A DNA stretch of 64,000 nt from Mesotaenium endlicherianum (Eukaryota > Streptophyta > Zygnematophyceae > Zygnematales > Mesotaeniaceae), in contig WELA01006070.1 of assembly GCA_009602735.1 (NCBI GenBank), positions 50,999-114,998 of the forward strand. The letters are read 5' to 3'. Positions 23,398-32,600 of the stretch are shown here, in pieces; position 1 is the first letter of the stretch; each line of letters begins with the position of its first letter. The notes under the pieces were generated by a model. The model was not told the DNA's origin. It did no database searches and saw only the letters and a list, made by a program, of their open reading frames with translations. A program made the position numbers and the translations under genes.

Positions 23398-24900
23398 GGA
23401 CGGGTAGGACCTGGGCACACAGTTGACTAAGGAGGAAACCCTACATTTCACTCAAATGCTGGAACGCAATGAGGCTTGTTTTACATGGTCAGTCATGGAT
23501 CTAGGACGGTGTACAATCTCAATTCACCATCGATCTGACTACCACAGAACCAGTATTTCTGAGGGATTATCGTCACGCTAAGGTCAAACATGATATTATG
23601 CGAGAGAAAGTCACAGAGTTGTTAAAGGCGGATATGATTGAGGAGTCAATGTCGAATTTCGCAGCCCCCACTGTTATGCGTGCTAAGAAGGACATGATGG
23701 GTAATTATACAAAAAAACGTATATGTGGAGATTACCGGGGACTTAACACTGTTACGAAGTTGGATCGCTACCCTATGCCCGTACGGAAAAACGTATGTGT
23801 GGAGATTACTGGGGACTTAACGCTGTTACGAAATCGGATCGCTACCCTATGCCCGTGCCTGAGGATATCTTTGATGTCCTTGAGGACGCCAGCGTCTTCA
23901 GTGTGTTCGACCTGCGGCAGGGGTTTAACCAGATCCTCATTGATCCTAAAGATAAACATAAGACCGCTTTTTGGGCACACTGTTGTTTGTATCAGTGGAA
24001 AGTCATGCCGTTTGGGTTAAAGAACGCACCTGCTTGTTTCCAGCGCATTATGGACCGAGTGCTTAGTGAGTTGTCTTTTGCTCGTTGTTACATCGATGAT
24101 GTGCTCATTTTCAGCCGTACCGTAGAGGAACACTTGACACATGTTGAACGGGTCCTACAATGCTTGAGGTCTGCGGGTTTGAAGTGTCATCCAAGAAAAT
24201 GTAACATTGCGACCCTTTCAGTTCCTTACCTGGGCCACCATATCGTCCCTGGGGGGTTAACGCCGCAAGAAGTTAAGGTCAATGCTATCCGGCGACCACC
24301 AGTTCCGACGGATGTGTCTAGGTTGAGGGCCTACATGGGGATCACAGGGTATTATCGTCGTTTTTGCCCTGATTTTAGTGCGATTGCTGCTCCTTTGAAT
24401 GAACTCCTGAAAAAGGATGTGCCTTGGGAATAGAATGGGGAACGTCAAGTAGCTTTTGACAAATTGAAGGATCTCCTATCCTCTGCTCCTATCTTGCGCA
24501 GACCAAACTACAATAAGCCGTTTTCCCTTCACACTGATTGGAGACATCTTGGTTTGGGGGCCGTTCTTGCTCAGGAGGATGAGGAAGGTCATGAATATGT
24601 TGTTGCGTATGCCAGTCGTAATAACAACTCTGCCGAACGAAATTATAGTTCGTAGGAAGGGGAATGCTTGGCTGCAGTGTGGGCTGTAGGGCACTTTTGT
24701 CCATACCTCTATGGTACTCACTTCACACTCATCACCGATCACCAATTCCTTAAATGGCTGATGACTAACCAAAAACTCACGGGTAAACACGCACGTTGAG
24801 CTCTCATACTTCAGGAGTACGATTTCACCATTGAATATAAGGCTGGGTTAAGTAACCAGGATGCGGATGGCCTCAGCCGCAACCCTGACCCCTCGGACGT
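23398..24900 (+). pseudogene. pol: Element D reverse transcriptase and RNase H
   Basis: The RT N-terminal part is KVTELLKADMIEESMSNFAAP (23605-23667), then CGDYRGLNTVTK, which occurs twice because of a 74-bp tandem duplication. The rest of RT is in frame 2: DLRQGFNQI, MPFGLKNAPACFQ, catalytic YIDDVLIF near 24089, and KCHPRKCN. RNase H follows with HTDWRHLGLGAVLAQ near 24533, YASRNNNSAERNYSS and LITDHQFLKWLM, ending with the SNQDADGLSR tether. Stops at 24431-24433 (TAG), 24653-24655 (TAG) and about 24798-24800 (TGA) interrupt the frame. The RT motif style (LRQGFNQ, YIDD) is close to element A and unlike the chromoviruses B and C. Confidence 0.85.
23717..23864 (+). repeat. 74-bp tandem duplication inside the RT of element D
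   Basis: Two adjacent copies start ACGTATATGTGGAGATTAC and ACGTATGTGTGGAGATTAC, at 23717 and 23791. They differ at several positions. Because 74 is not a multiple of three, the duplication forces the frame change seen at this point in RT. Confidence 0.9.
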
Positions 24901-25096
24901 TGATCTCATCGGGGCTCGTTTTGCCTCTAGCCAGCAAGTACATATCCTCCCAGCCTGGCATGCTGTCTATTATCTCGGTCTTCTCCCTACTCCTGTTAGC
25001 GCATGTATGGTCAGCCCGGCTGTCCTCCCGCGTGTAGTGCCTGATGTGTGGTCTAATTCTGCTGTGATGGAGTGTTTGCGCACTCATACCTGGTCT

Positions 25097-26062
25097 TCTC
25101 CCCTTTCGTCGCGTGAACCAGACCGAGTTTTGCATCGTTGTGTTTGATATCACTGGCATGAGGGGACGTTGTTACGTGTCTTCCCTCACCACACCCGAGT
25201 CGTTCCACCCCCTCCTAAACGCATCCCTCTTATTCGTAAAATCCATGAAGAGTCTGGGAACTTCGGAGTTAAACGCACGAGTTCTCTTCTGCAAATCGAG
25301 TTTTGGTGGGAGGGGTTGGTCGCTCAGGTTAGCGATTTTGTTCGTTCATGCACGTTGTGTGACCGCGTTAAGAACACTTTCAATGCACTTTCCTCCGTTC
25401 TCAATCCTCTTCCCCTGCGTGGGCTTTTCTATCAATGGTCACTGGATTTGGCTGGGCCGTTACCCCTCTCTAAGTGTGGGATGCGCTACGTCCTTGTCAT
25501 GATTGAGCACCTCACCAAGTGGATCGAGTTGGTGAGTATTCCTGATAATTTCAGTGCCTACATTGCTGGAGCGTTCACGGAGCGAGTCCTATGTCGCTAT
25601 GGGGCATGTGCTCAGGTCCTCACTGATCAAGGGTCAGAGGCTCAGGGTAATTTGGTTGAGTTGCTTGATAAGTCATTTATTGATCATTGCACTACCTCTC
25701 GAGATCACCCGCAGGTTGATGGGCTTGCTGAACGAATAGTCCAGACAGTGAAGCGCAGCCTGCGTAAGTATGCTCTCACATGTGATGTGTCTGACTGGGA
25801 TGTACGCATTCCATGGCTTGCCATGGGCTACAACTTCAGCAACCAAGCCTCTTTGCGTTTGTACTCACCTTACTTCCTCGTCTATGGTTGAGAACCTCTT
25901 CTTCCCTCTGCCATTCGTCGTCGTGTTACGGTACCCATCCACACTGATGATCACGACCCGCTATTGACTCACCTCAACAAGAGAGCTGCCTTATTCCTTA
26001 AGCACATGCCTATTGCTATGGGTAACTTGCTCACTGCTCAGCACCGAGATACTCCGCGTTAG
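25097..26062 (+). pseudogene. pol: Element D integrase core
   Basis: Zinc-binding region at about 25240-25370 (IHEESGNFGVKRTSSLL ... CTLCDRVK), in which the usual second His of the HHCC finger is Asn. Core: WSLDLAGPL with the first catalytic Asp near 25440-25460, LTDQGSEAQGN with the second Asp near 25621, and HPQVDGLAERIVQ with the Glu near 25730. Further along are YNFSNQASLRLYSPYFLVYG and, after TGA at 25889-25891, RRRVTVPIHTDDHD. A TAG at 26060-26062 separates this from the C-terminal domain. Integrase inserts element cDNA into the host genome. Confidence 0.85.
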
Positions 26063-26494
26063 GCTCGTTTGCGTAGTGGGGTGCACAAGCCACGCATGGT
26101 CAAGTTTGAGGTTGGCGATTACGTCTATTTGCATCAGGAAGTGCGAGACACCCTCGACGTTCGTGCTGGAAATGTGATTCTGCGCGTGCGCATGGTCAGT
26201 CCTAATGGGGTCCTTACGCTTGAGGGCTCCAATAATCGTACCGTTCGTGAGAACATGAAGAATTGCGCACCATGCCACTTGCCTAGTATTGTGCACGAAG
26301 TTGACCCACTGAGAGCCACGGTCCCAGCTAATCACCCGTGTCAAGGGTGTGGTTCTAGTCATAGTCCTGCTTCTATGCTGTTGTGCAATCATTGTAATGC
26401 TGGTTCGCACTTGGTTTGTTTGGTTCCACCTTTACCAAAAGTCCCTGAAGGTGATTGGTTTTGCCCCTCGTGCAGACCACCACCTCTAGCTTAG
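26063..26494 (+). CDS. Element D integrase C-terminal domain fused to a PHD finger
   Basis: The frame 26069-26494 starts RLRSGVHKPRMVKFEVGDYVYLHQEV, the usual SH3-like C-terminal domain of Ty3 integrases, and then carries a C4HC3 PHD finger at about 26339-26473. Its ligands read CQGC, CNHC, H-LVC, then a WFCPSC end, with the GDW aromatic that precedes the last pair. PHD fingers read histone tails, often H3K4 methylation. Here it occupies the position where chromoviruses carry a chromodomain, so a targeting role is the natural inference. It ends at TAG 26492-26494. I do not know how common PHD-tailed Ty3 integrases are. Confidence 0.8.
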   Translation, partial: ARLRSGVHKPRMVKFEVGDYVYLHQEVRDTLDVRAGNVILRVRMVSPNGVLTLEGSNNRTVRENMKNCAPCHLPSIVHEVDPLRATVPANHPCQGCGSSHSPASMLLCNHCNAGSHLVCLVPPLPKVPEGDWFCPSCRPPPLA

Positions 26495-26952
26495 GACCCC
26501 CTCATTACTTCCCTCCCTTTTCGTATCTCCGTTGTGTTTTCTTTTCTTTGCGTATACGTTTGTTTTTGTTTGCTTCTGCACCGCCATTGCAGGTCACCCT
26601 TCCCCTTCATGGTGGCTGGAGTCCCTGCTCCACAATTCGCGGAGCCTCCCGCCGCCGCTGCTGACGCCTGCTATCGCGGACGCTCTTCGTGGGAGTTTCC
26701 TGGAGCGCGCGCGCACGCCTTCTCAGTGGCCTCGGGGTCGTGAGTCGGCCGCGTCGCCCCACTTCTTTTCCGTTTCAAATACCTATCCCGTGTCCGTCAG
26801 ACACATGTACCACCTGGAGTACCTCCCGCCAGGGTTTTACTTCCCTGGTTCTCCAGAGACCGTCCACACTTCCGTTGTTCCTGATGATGACATTCTAACT
26901 CCTCCGCGTTCCGCTGCGCTCACAGTCCCTCGCCCGCAGCTGGGGGGGGGGG
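26495..26952 (+). other. Possible spliced 3' ORF and polypurine tract of element D
   Basis: Directly after the PHD stop lies a T-rich tract ending GCCATTGCAG (about 26520-26592), which looks like a 3' splice site. It is followed by an open stretch to about 26957 encoding HPSPSWWLESLLHNSRS, FLERARTPSQW and YPVSVRHMYHLEYLPPGFYF. No family is recognised. A run of eleven Gs (26942-26952) immediately precedes repeat block a1 and may be the polypurine tract. Coding status is uncertain. Confidence 0.4.
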
Positions 26953-27231
26953 TTTCATAGCTCATTTTTGCTCCTTAGTTAGTGCTTAGTAGCTGCTCAG
27001 TTGCCCACTAGTGCCCATTAGTGCCGAGTTCAGACCTCTCGTATACTTTTTCATTTATAGCTCATAAGCTGTGGGCTTTTCCCCCTAAAAGGGATGGTTT
27101 TTACCCACAACACCTGGACTAGCCAGTTCTTGTCCAGTCCTTTAGAGTCACGTCCTGTCCTTTCTATTTCAGCATTTGTGTAGGTTAGGGGTGTCAATGT
27201 CTAGCGTCTGCCGACGGTCACTGTTACGACA
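26953..27231 (+). repeat. Element D repeat block a1
   Basis: 279 bp, from TTTCATAGCTCA to GTTACGACA. It matches 28128-28406 base for base in length with about two dozen substitutions. It directly precedes the right-hand b copy. Confidence 0.92.
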
Positions 27232-27233
27232 GC

Positions 27234-28120
27234 TGTCGTGCCCGTTCTTGTCGTGTCCTCTTGGTGTCTAGTCGTGTTCCCAAAGGGTGGTGGGTCAATG
27301 ACAGGCTCTAGTGGTTAGTCGGGTTAGGGCGGTAGGCGAGGATGGTCTAGTCTATGTGCACTGGTGGTGAACACTGAAATCCATGATCTGCTCACGAGGT
27401 TCTGCTGTTGAGCAGCTGTGAGGCTCCCTCCCAGATCACGCGCACTTCCTTTACCTTCACACATGGTGTTGCTGCCCACATGTGTGTAGGTCGACCTTCA
27501 AGTTCGCTCGCCTGAAGGGTCGGCGCGAGTACCCAGTGGAATCCCCCATTGCCCATGGCTAGATCATCATTGTACCATAGGCAATTCCCATGGGTATGCC
27601 CATGGATTGCTAGGGGTTAGGGAGAGTAGGGCTCATTGGGGTGTCGGGTTCCTTTTGCCTGCTCACTAGTTGTACGTGTGCTTGTCGACCTCTAGGTTCA
27701 CCTCTTTTTCATATTTAGTTGATTTTGGGTTTGTGTGAGATGACGCGATGACGCGTTCATCTTAGTCAGTAGAGTTTGATTGTGTTTCGCAGGCACTGGG
27801 CTTAGCATTCGAGGGCACGCTATTTAGGCCGCGAGCTAACACCATTTCGGTGTTAGCTTTATATGTTTGCTTTTTGAGAGTCAGTTTATTCCTATCTTGT
27901 GACGTGATCAAATGAGTGAGTTTGTGTGATGTTGTGTCGTTGTCTTCCTCACTTCTATGTGTAGGATACTCATAGTACACTCCACAGCTCACCTTAAGTC
28001 GCGACCTCGTTAACTTCTCTCGCGGCCATAACAATGCTTTCCACCTTAGCTCGTGCCTTGCTTATCCGCCTAGGAACTGTGCTTGGCCTAGAATGCTCGC
28101 CTGTACGTCGGCTTGTTTAC
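27234..28120 (+). repeat. Element D right terminal repeat (b2)
   Basis: 887 bp, TGTCGTGCC to GGCTTGTTTAC, about 97-98% identical by eye to 17419-18328 apart from one 23-bp repeat unit. A 7-bp spacer separates it from block a2. Confidence 0.93.
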
Positions 28121-28127
28121 TGGTGGT

Positions 28128-28406
28128 TTTCATAGCTCATGTTTGATCCTTAGTTAGTGCTTAGTAGCTGCTCAATTGCCCACTAGTGCTCATTAGTGTC
28201 GAGTTTAGACCTCTCGTATACTTTATCATTTACAGCTCATAAGCTGAGGGCTTTTCCCCCTAATAGGGGGTGTTTCTACCCACAGCACCTAGATTAGCCA
28301 GTTCTTGTCCAGTCCTTTAGAGTCACGTCCTGTCCTTGCTATTTCAGCACTTGTGTAGATTAGGGGTGTCGATGTCTTGCGTCTGCCGACGGTCACTGTT
28401 ATGACA
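28128..28406 (+). repeat. Element D repeat block a2 (right end)
   Basis: 279 bp, partner of 26953-27231. It ends ATGACA and is followed by the target bases CCTT and then the protease/RT boundary of element B. Confidence 0.92.
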
Positions 28407-30490
28407 CCTTTCTTTTTCCTTCATTTGCCATTCATACAGGACAAGAGGAGAGACACTGGTGGGTTCCAATTTAGTCTGTCCATCATTGGTCTCTCTCACT
28501 TTAATTGTAACTCTGCTCCAACACACTTCAAATTTATGTATAATCAGCTAGGACCTTCTTAACACAAGATCATAAAAGCCAGTGTTGAGTATCTCAAATT
28601 CAAGCGTTTCAGTTAGAAATGCAATGCCAGAACCTAACTGGACCTCAATAGGCTTGGTTATAATTCCTCTCGGGATACTTGAGGCATCTCCAATAAATAT
28701 TTTTCTATTCCCTTGGGTGACAGGAGGCAACCTTAGCCGCTTAACTAAGTCCTTAGAAATAAAAGTATGTGACGTCCCTCCGTCACCAAATGCCCTCACC
28801 TTCCTACCTACAATCATACAATGCAGTGGAATGAGGGGGACTGACTCTTCCTGATTTTGGCACTGTTCTCCTGACTGTGCAAAGAAACGTTGGACATCAG
28901 GTGGAACAAGACCATCCAGAGTGTGCACTCTCTGAAGATCTATTTTGCTGACGGTTTCCTTTATCTGGTTGTCAGGTATGCATAGAAAATCCAGTTTAGC
29001 AGAGCCCATGACACCTGCTACGAGGGCAGCTAGCGATGACTCACTACTTTTATCATTCTCACAGTCAATAGATTGGATTATTGACTGTTTTGTCTTTAAA
29101 AGGCTGATCCTATCTCTCAACCCTGGGTACGTGTTTTCTAGGACACTGCTCCCTGTAGAGGCTGGTCTCAACTTAGTCCTACCACCACCTCTTCTAAAGT
29201 CTCCTTGAGAATAGCCACCCCTACCTCTAGATTGCATTGCATTGTACTCATACCCAGAGTACTCTTCCTCATCCATCTATTCATCCTCAGCCTGGTCTCC
29301 TTTAATTGCATAGTAGGAACCATGTGGCTTATTGACGATCTTAGCCCCCAAAGCAGTACTTTGGCGCTTATGGTTGAATTGCTGCTGGTCCCAAGCATCA
29401 GTGTCTTGGATCAAGTCAGCCAGCTTCTCATACTTCTGGTCAGCGAAATGACTTGGGACCTTAGACTTCAAGCCAAATCGGAAATATGCAATTTTATACA
29501 GCTGTGGCAACGCAGGCTAATTCATCATGTTTTCTTGGAACTTCTGTGCATAATCAGCAACTGAAGTGGTCTGCTTCGGTGACAAGGCGATCATTGCATA
29601 GATAGCTTTCTCCATCTAATTGATGACATCGAACTTCTCATGCAACCGCTCAACGAACTCTTCCCGTGTAGGGTCACCGAGTTGTTAAGCCTTACGCTCT
29701 CCTTTGTAGAAGAGCCACCAGTCTGCTGCGCTGCCTTTCAACAGAGCACTGGTGTGTTTGGTCTTTTCAGAATCTTGCATGTCTGGATAATGCTCAATAT
29801 CAGCGAGAAACTTCATCAGGTAATACTTTTTGTTTCCCTCAGGGTCATAGTCTTGAGGTGGCTTTGGCTTGGGCCTGCTAGGCCCTCTGCCACCACCAGT
29901 AGTGTGAGACCCCAGTTGGTCTTTCTCACGCAACAATGCCATCATAATCCTCTTGTCCTCCTGTTGGGACTGATACATCATTGTCATTTGAGACTGCGTT
30001 TGAACAAACAATGCACCCAAATCAACATTTTGCAATCCAGCCATAACTGCAGTAGCAGCATTCAATTGCTCAGTTTAGCTTCGACATTTTCTCCTGCTGC
30101 TGCATTAGCAATTCCTGCCTCGCATAATTGTCTATGTATCTGGGTGAGAGGTACGGTAGTAGCTCCAGCAGGAAATTGGTATCGGAGACTGGCCCTTTCT
30201 GCCATCATCTCTTCAACCGTTCACATGCCGGTTTTCAGCATCCGCCTCTTCTTCTGCCTTAGCTGATCGTTTGGCCTTGGTTCTAATGAGATCTTCTTTT
30301 GCTTGCTGAGCCGCTACTGCAGCGAGAGCAGACGCCGTTTCCTCGGCTTCTCTAGCCTCTTTAGCTGCAAGTATTTCAGCATAAGTGCGAGATTATAAAT
30401 CTTCATTATCGCCTAGAATCTCTCTATTTTCATCAGCTTGACCCTTCATATTTCGAGAGTTGCTAGTGTGAGACCGCGTCCTTACCATAC
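28407..30490 (-). pseudogene. gag: Element B gag and protease (broken)
   Basis: From about 30486 the minus strand reads MVRTRSHTSNSRN, then a charged region with stops. The capsid part at 30065-29685 has MKFLADIEHYPDM, LKGSAADWW and LFYKGERKA, continued in 29510-29277 (KSKVPSHFADQKYEKLADLI). The frame 29276-28548 includes the protease: MIVGRKVRAFGDGGTSHTFISKDL near 28800 (DGG in place of DTG/DSG) and NTGFYDLVL near 28565. After TAG the frame runs on as HKFEVCWSRVTIKV and LVLYEWQMKEKER up to the insertion point of D at 28407. No zinc knuckle is obvious. Confidence 0.82.
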
Positions 30491-30510
30491 AATTATGATT
30501 ATGACACCAA

Positions 30511-30521
30511 CTTTGATACCA
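30511..30521 (-). promoter_or_regulatory. Primer binding site of element B
   Basis: TGGTATCAAAG on the minus strand, one base after the 5' LTR. It matches the initiator-Met tRNA primer site of plant LTR elements (TGGTATCAGAG) with one mismatch. Confidence 0.85.
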
Positions 30522-30522
30522 T

Positions 30523-31236
30523 TGAAACAAATCGACTTACTAGTAGACGATTAACATTTAATTTCAGATCTTTAAAGTCAACAAGTAATCTAATGGGGTT
30601 TTCTAATTACCTAGTAATCAGCAAAAGACTTCACCAATAGCGTTCCAATACTCATAAGTCAAAAACAAGTGAACGAACATCCGTTATGCAAGCAGTAAAC
30701 TCATACATAAGCAAAGTTAGAAGACAATTCGTATCAATGGCTTCTCGCCTTGCATTCAGTCCTCTCAGTAAGTAGTACAAGAGAGTTGGCCTCGTTTCCA
30801 CATCCCGAACTCAAGAGCATGACCTAACCTATGTACATGAAATGAGTTTACTGTTCAACGGCAAGTGCGGTGGCACCGCCTACCCGGGAATTGCCCAAGT
30901 CGGTAGGACCTCGGCTAACCAAATCCACAGCCCTCTCCCATCATCACGAATACCCATCCACCTTAGGGTGTCATTTGGCCACTTATGTAGCATACCATAC
31001 TTAGATGCATGACTAGGCAGTTTGCTGATACCGTGTATGGTAGTCAACTGACTGTCAAAGAATGTGTCAGTAAGCTGACCTAAGTTGACTCAGCCTGCTG
31101 CCCTCGACTAAGTCATTATATTTCATATTATCTATGGTCCAGCAGACTTAACCTTCACTAAAGTTCAGCAGACTGAACCTAATTACCTATTATACTTAAA
31201 TGAATATTTCATCTGCTAATATACTGAATCATTACA
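30523..31236 (-). repeat. 5' LTR of element B
   Basis: 714 bp, partner of 4600-5310 in the same orientation. It is followed on the outside by TCTGA (31237-31241), the copy of the target duplication found at 4595-4599. Confidence 0.93.
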
Positions 31237-31504
31237 TCTGACCTGTTACTGGTGTAACCTGCCCTGCAGCTGTCGGCGCTCGGCCTGCCGCAGGTGCCTC
31301 CTCCTTGGCAGCTGCTGCCGGCTGCCCTGTACCACCGGCCTGAGGTCGAGAGCGAGGAAAAGTAAATGGCGACCTGAACTCTCTGGGGTGCTGTGAGGAC
31401 TCTTCCCTCCATCCTCCCCCCCCAAGCAAACGAGAGTCGCTGTTCTAAGCAGGCGGGTGTGGGGACAAGCGCCGTGGGGGAGCTTGCGGTGCGGGAGACT
31501 CGCG

Positions 31505-32600
31505 CTAGGAGTGCCAAGTCATGCCTGGTGGTGGCCAACCGTCGTCGTTGGCGTAATCGCCGCCCATGTTGTCATAGCGTTGGGGCATCTCTGGGTGGCG
31601 GGCTTGAGCATATGTGGGTGTCAAGGCTTGCGTCTGCAAGAGGATCCATGTGAGGACGTTGGCGTCGATAGCTTGGCCCAAGAGATGTATGCGGCTGACC
31701 TTGGTGATGCCCTTCACGAGGGTCTTGTGCAGGGAAAACCCCATTGTGCGCTCCATCTCCACTAAGCGGGGGCGCTCGTACATCCCAGTGGAGAGGTCAA
31801 TAAGCATGCCACGTGCTCGCTGACATATGCCGCGCTGTCGTAGCGACTGACAAAGGTGGGCAGGGCGCGTGTTACGTCGTCGATGACCTCGCACTGCGCC
31901 TGAGAGGGATGTGGCAGCATGGTCACTCGCTGCACCAGCCGCTCCATATTGAGGATAGAATCCACGTTATGGGTATGGCAAGGGTGCGCTGCTGCTAACA
32001 CCTCGAGGGTGCCTGGCATCGCCAGGTTGGTGAAGTAGGCACGCACGCGGTGCGCAAAGGAGCCAATTTGAGCTGCGTCAATGACGGCCTCGCGCCCCAC
32101 GTAGCTGCTGCACAGCTCAAAGTCGGAGCGCACGTTGGGCCGCCAATCGTGGCGCACCGCCACGTTCTTCAAGATCCAAGCAACGTATGGGGCGGTTGGC
32201 GGTTCTCAACTATGTTGAGGACGCAAAGGAGATGCTAGAAGAGCGCTGTACAAGGGTCTCCCAACGCCCCTCCACTCCCAGCGATGGAGAATCCTTGACA
32301 CTCCTAGCCTGCAATGATGAGGTCAATGGGCCCGAGGCGAGTGATGTGCTCGCCAGTGATGTCCCTGATGTCCAGTCAGTCTGTGCCCGGCAAAACGCAT
32401 GTGCAGGGAATAGGTCGGAAAAGCCCTCGTGGCACAAGGCCATCTGCCGACGTGCCACTTGCTGTGCGTCCGCGTCGGGGTCCACGTAAACATAGCGGCG
32501 CACTGGAATGCCTGCCTGCAAGGTGACAAGCAAGCCTGTTGCAATGCCGCCAAAGAGCTCGACGAGGACTATGCCGCCGGGTCAATTGTCCAACTGGTCT
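31505..32600 (-). pseudogene. Element A cytosine-C5 DNA methyltransferase domain (inactivated)
   Basis: Motif I VELFGGIATGLLVTLQAG at about 32568-32515, followed by RRYVYVDPDADAQQVARRQ. Motif IV reads GPIDLIIAG, TAG, ECQGFSIAGSGG: the Trp of the WECQ motif is a stop (plus-strand CTA at 32304-32306). Motif VI is KNVAV near 32170, with Lys for the conserved Glu. Motif VIII is IGSFAHRVRAYFTNLA near 32070-32020. The C-terminal block has MERTMGFSLHK and IHLLGQAIDANVLTWI near 31750-31640. At least two frame changes occur (near 32180 and 31800). Same family and same place in the polyprotein as the DNMT of element D, but older and dead. Confidence 0.82.

Larger units (their letters stand above)
17419..28406 (+). 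mobile_element. Element D: DNMT- and PHD-bearing Ty3/gypsy element with split terminal repeats
   Basis: The element starts TGTCGTGCC and ends ATGACA, flanked by CCTT (17415-17418 and 28407-28410; 5 bp, CCTTT, if the first T is counted as target). Its repeats run b (17419-18328), internal, a (26953-27231), b (27234-28120), a (28128-28406). The b copies and the a copies are each nearly identical. Internal order is gag with CCHC, Pro/Ala-rich region, aspartic protease, cytosine DNA methyltransferase, RT, RNase H, integrase, PHD finger. It sits in the protease-RT boundary of element B on the opposite strand; excising it with one target copy joins the reading frame of B without a stop. The polyprotein is broken by about ten stops and several frameshifts. 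Confidence 0.9.
4600..31236 (-). mobile_element. Element B: Ty3/gypsy chromovirus, interrupted by later insertions
   Basis: LTRs at 4600-5310 (3') and 30523-31236 (5') begin TGTAAT and end TTTCA on the minus strand. They are flanked by an exact 5-bp duplication, TCTGA (4595-4599 and 31237-31241). Internal order on the minus strand is primer binding site, gag, protease, then (after the element D insertion) RT, RNase H, integrase and chromodomain. By eye the two LTRs are only about 80-85% identical, so this is an old insertion, and its coding parts are broken by stops and shifts. It sits inside the Pro-Ala-Gly-Gln repeat linker of element A; with B and one TCTGA removed, A's reading frame continues. 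C, D and the E LTR lie within it. The stretch 5311-5428 is its non-coding 3' end. Confidence 0.92.
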
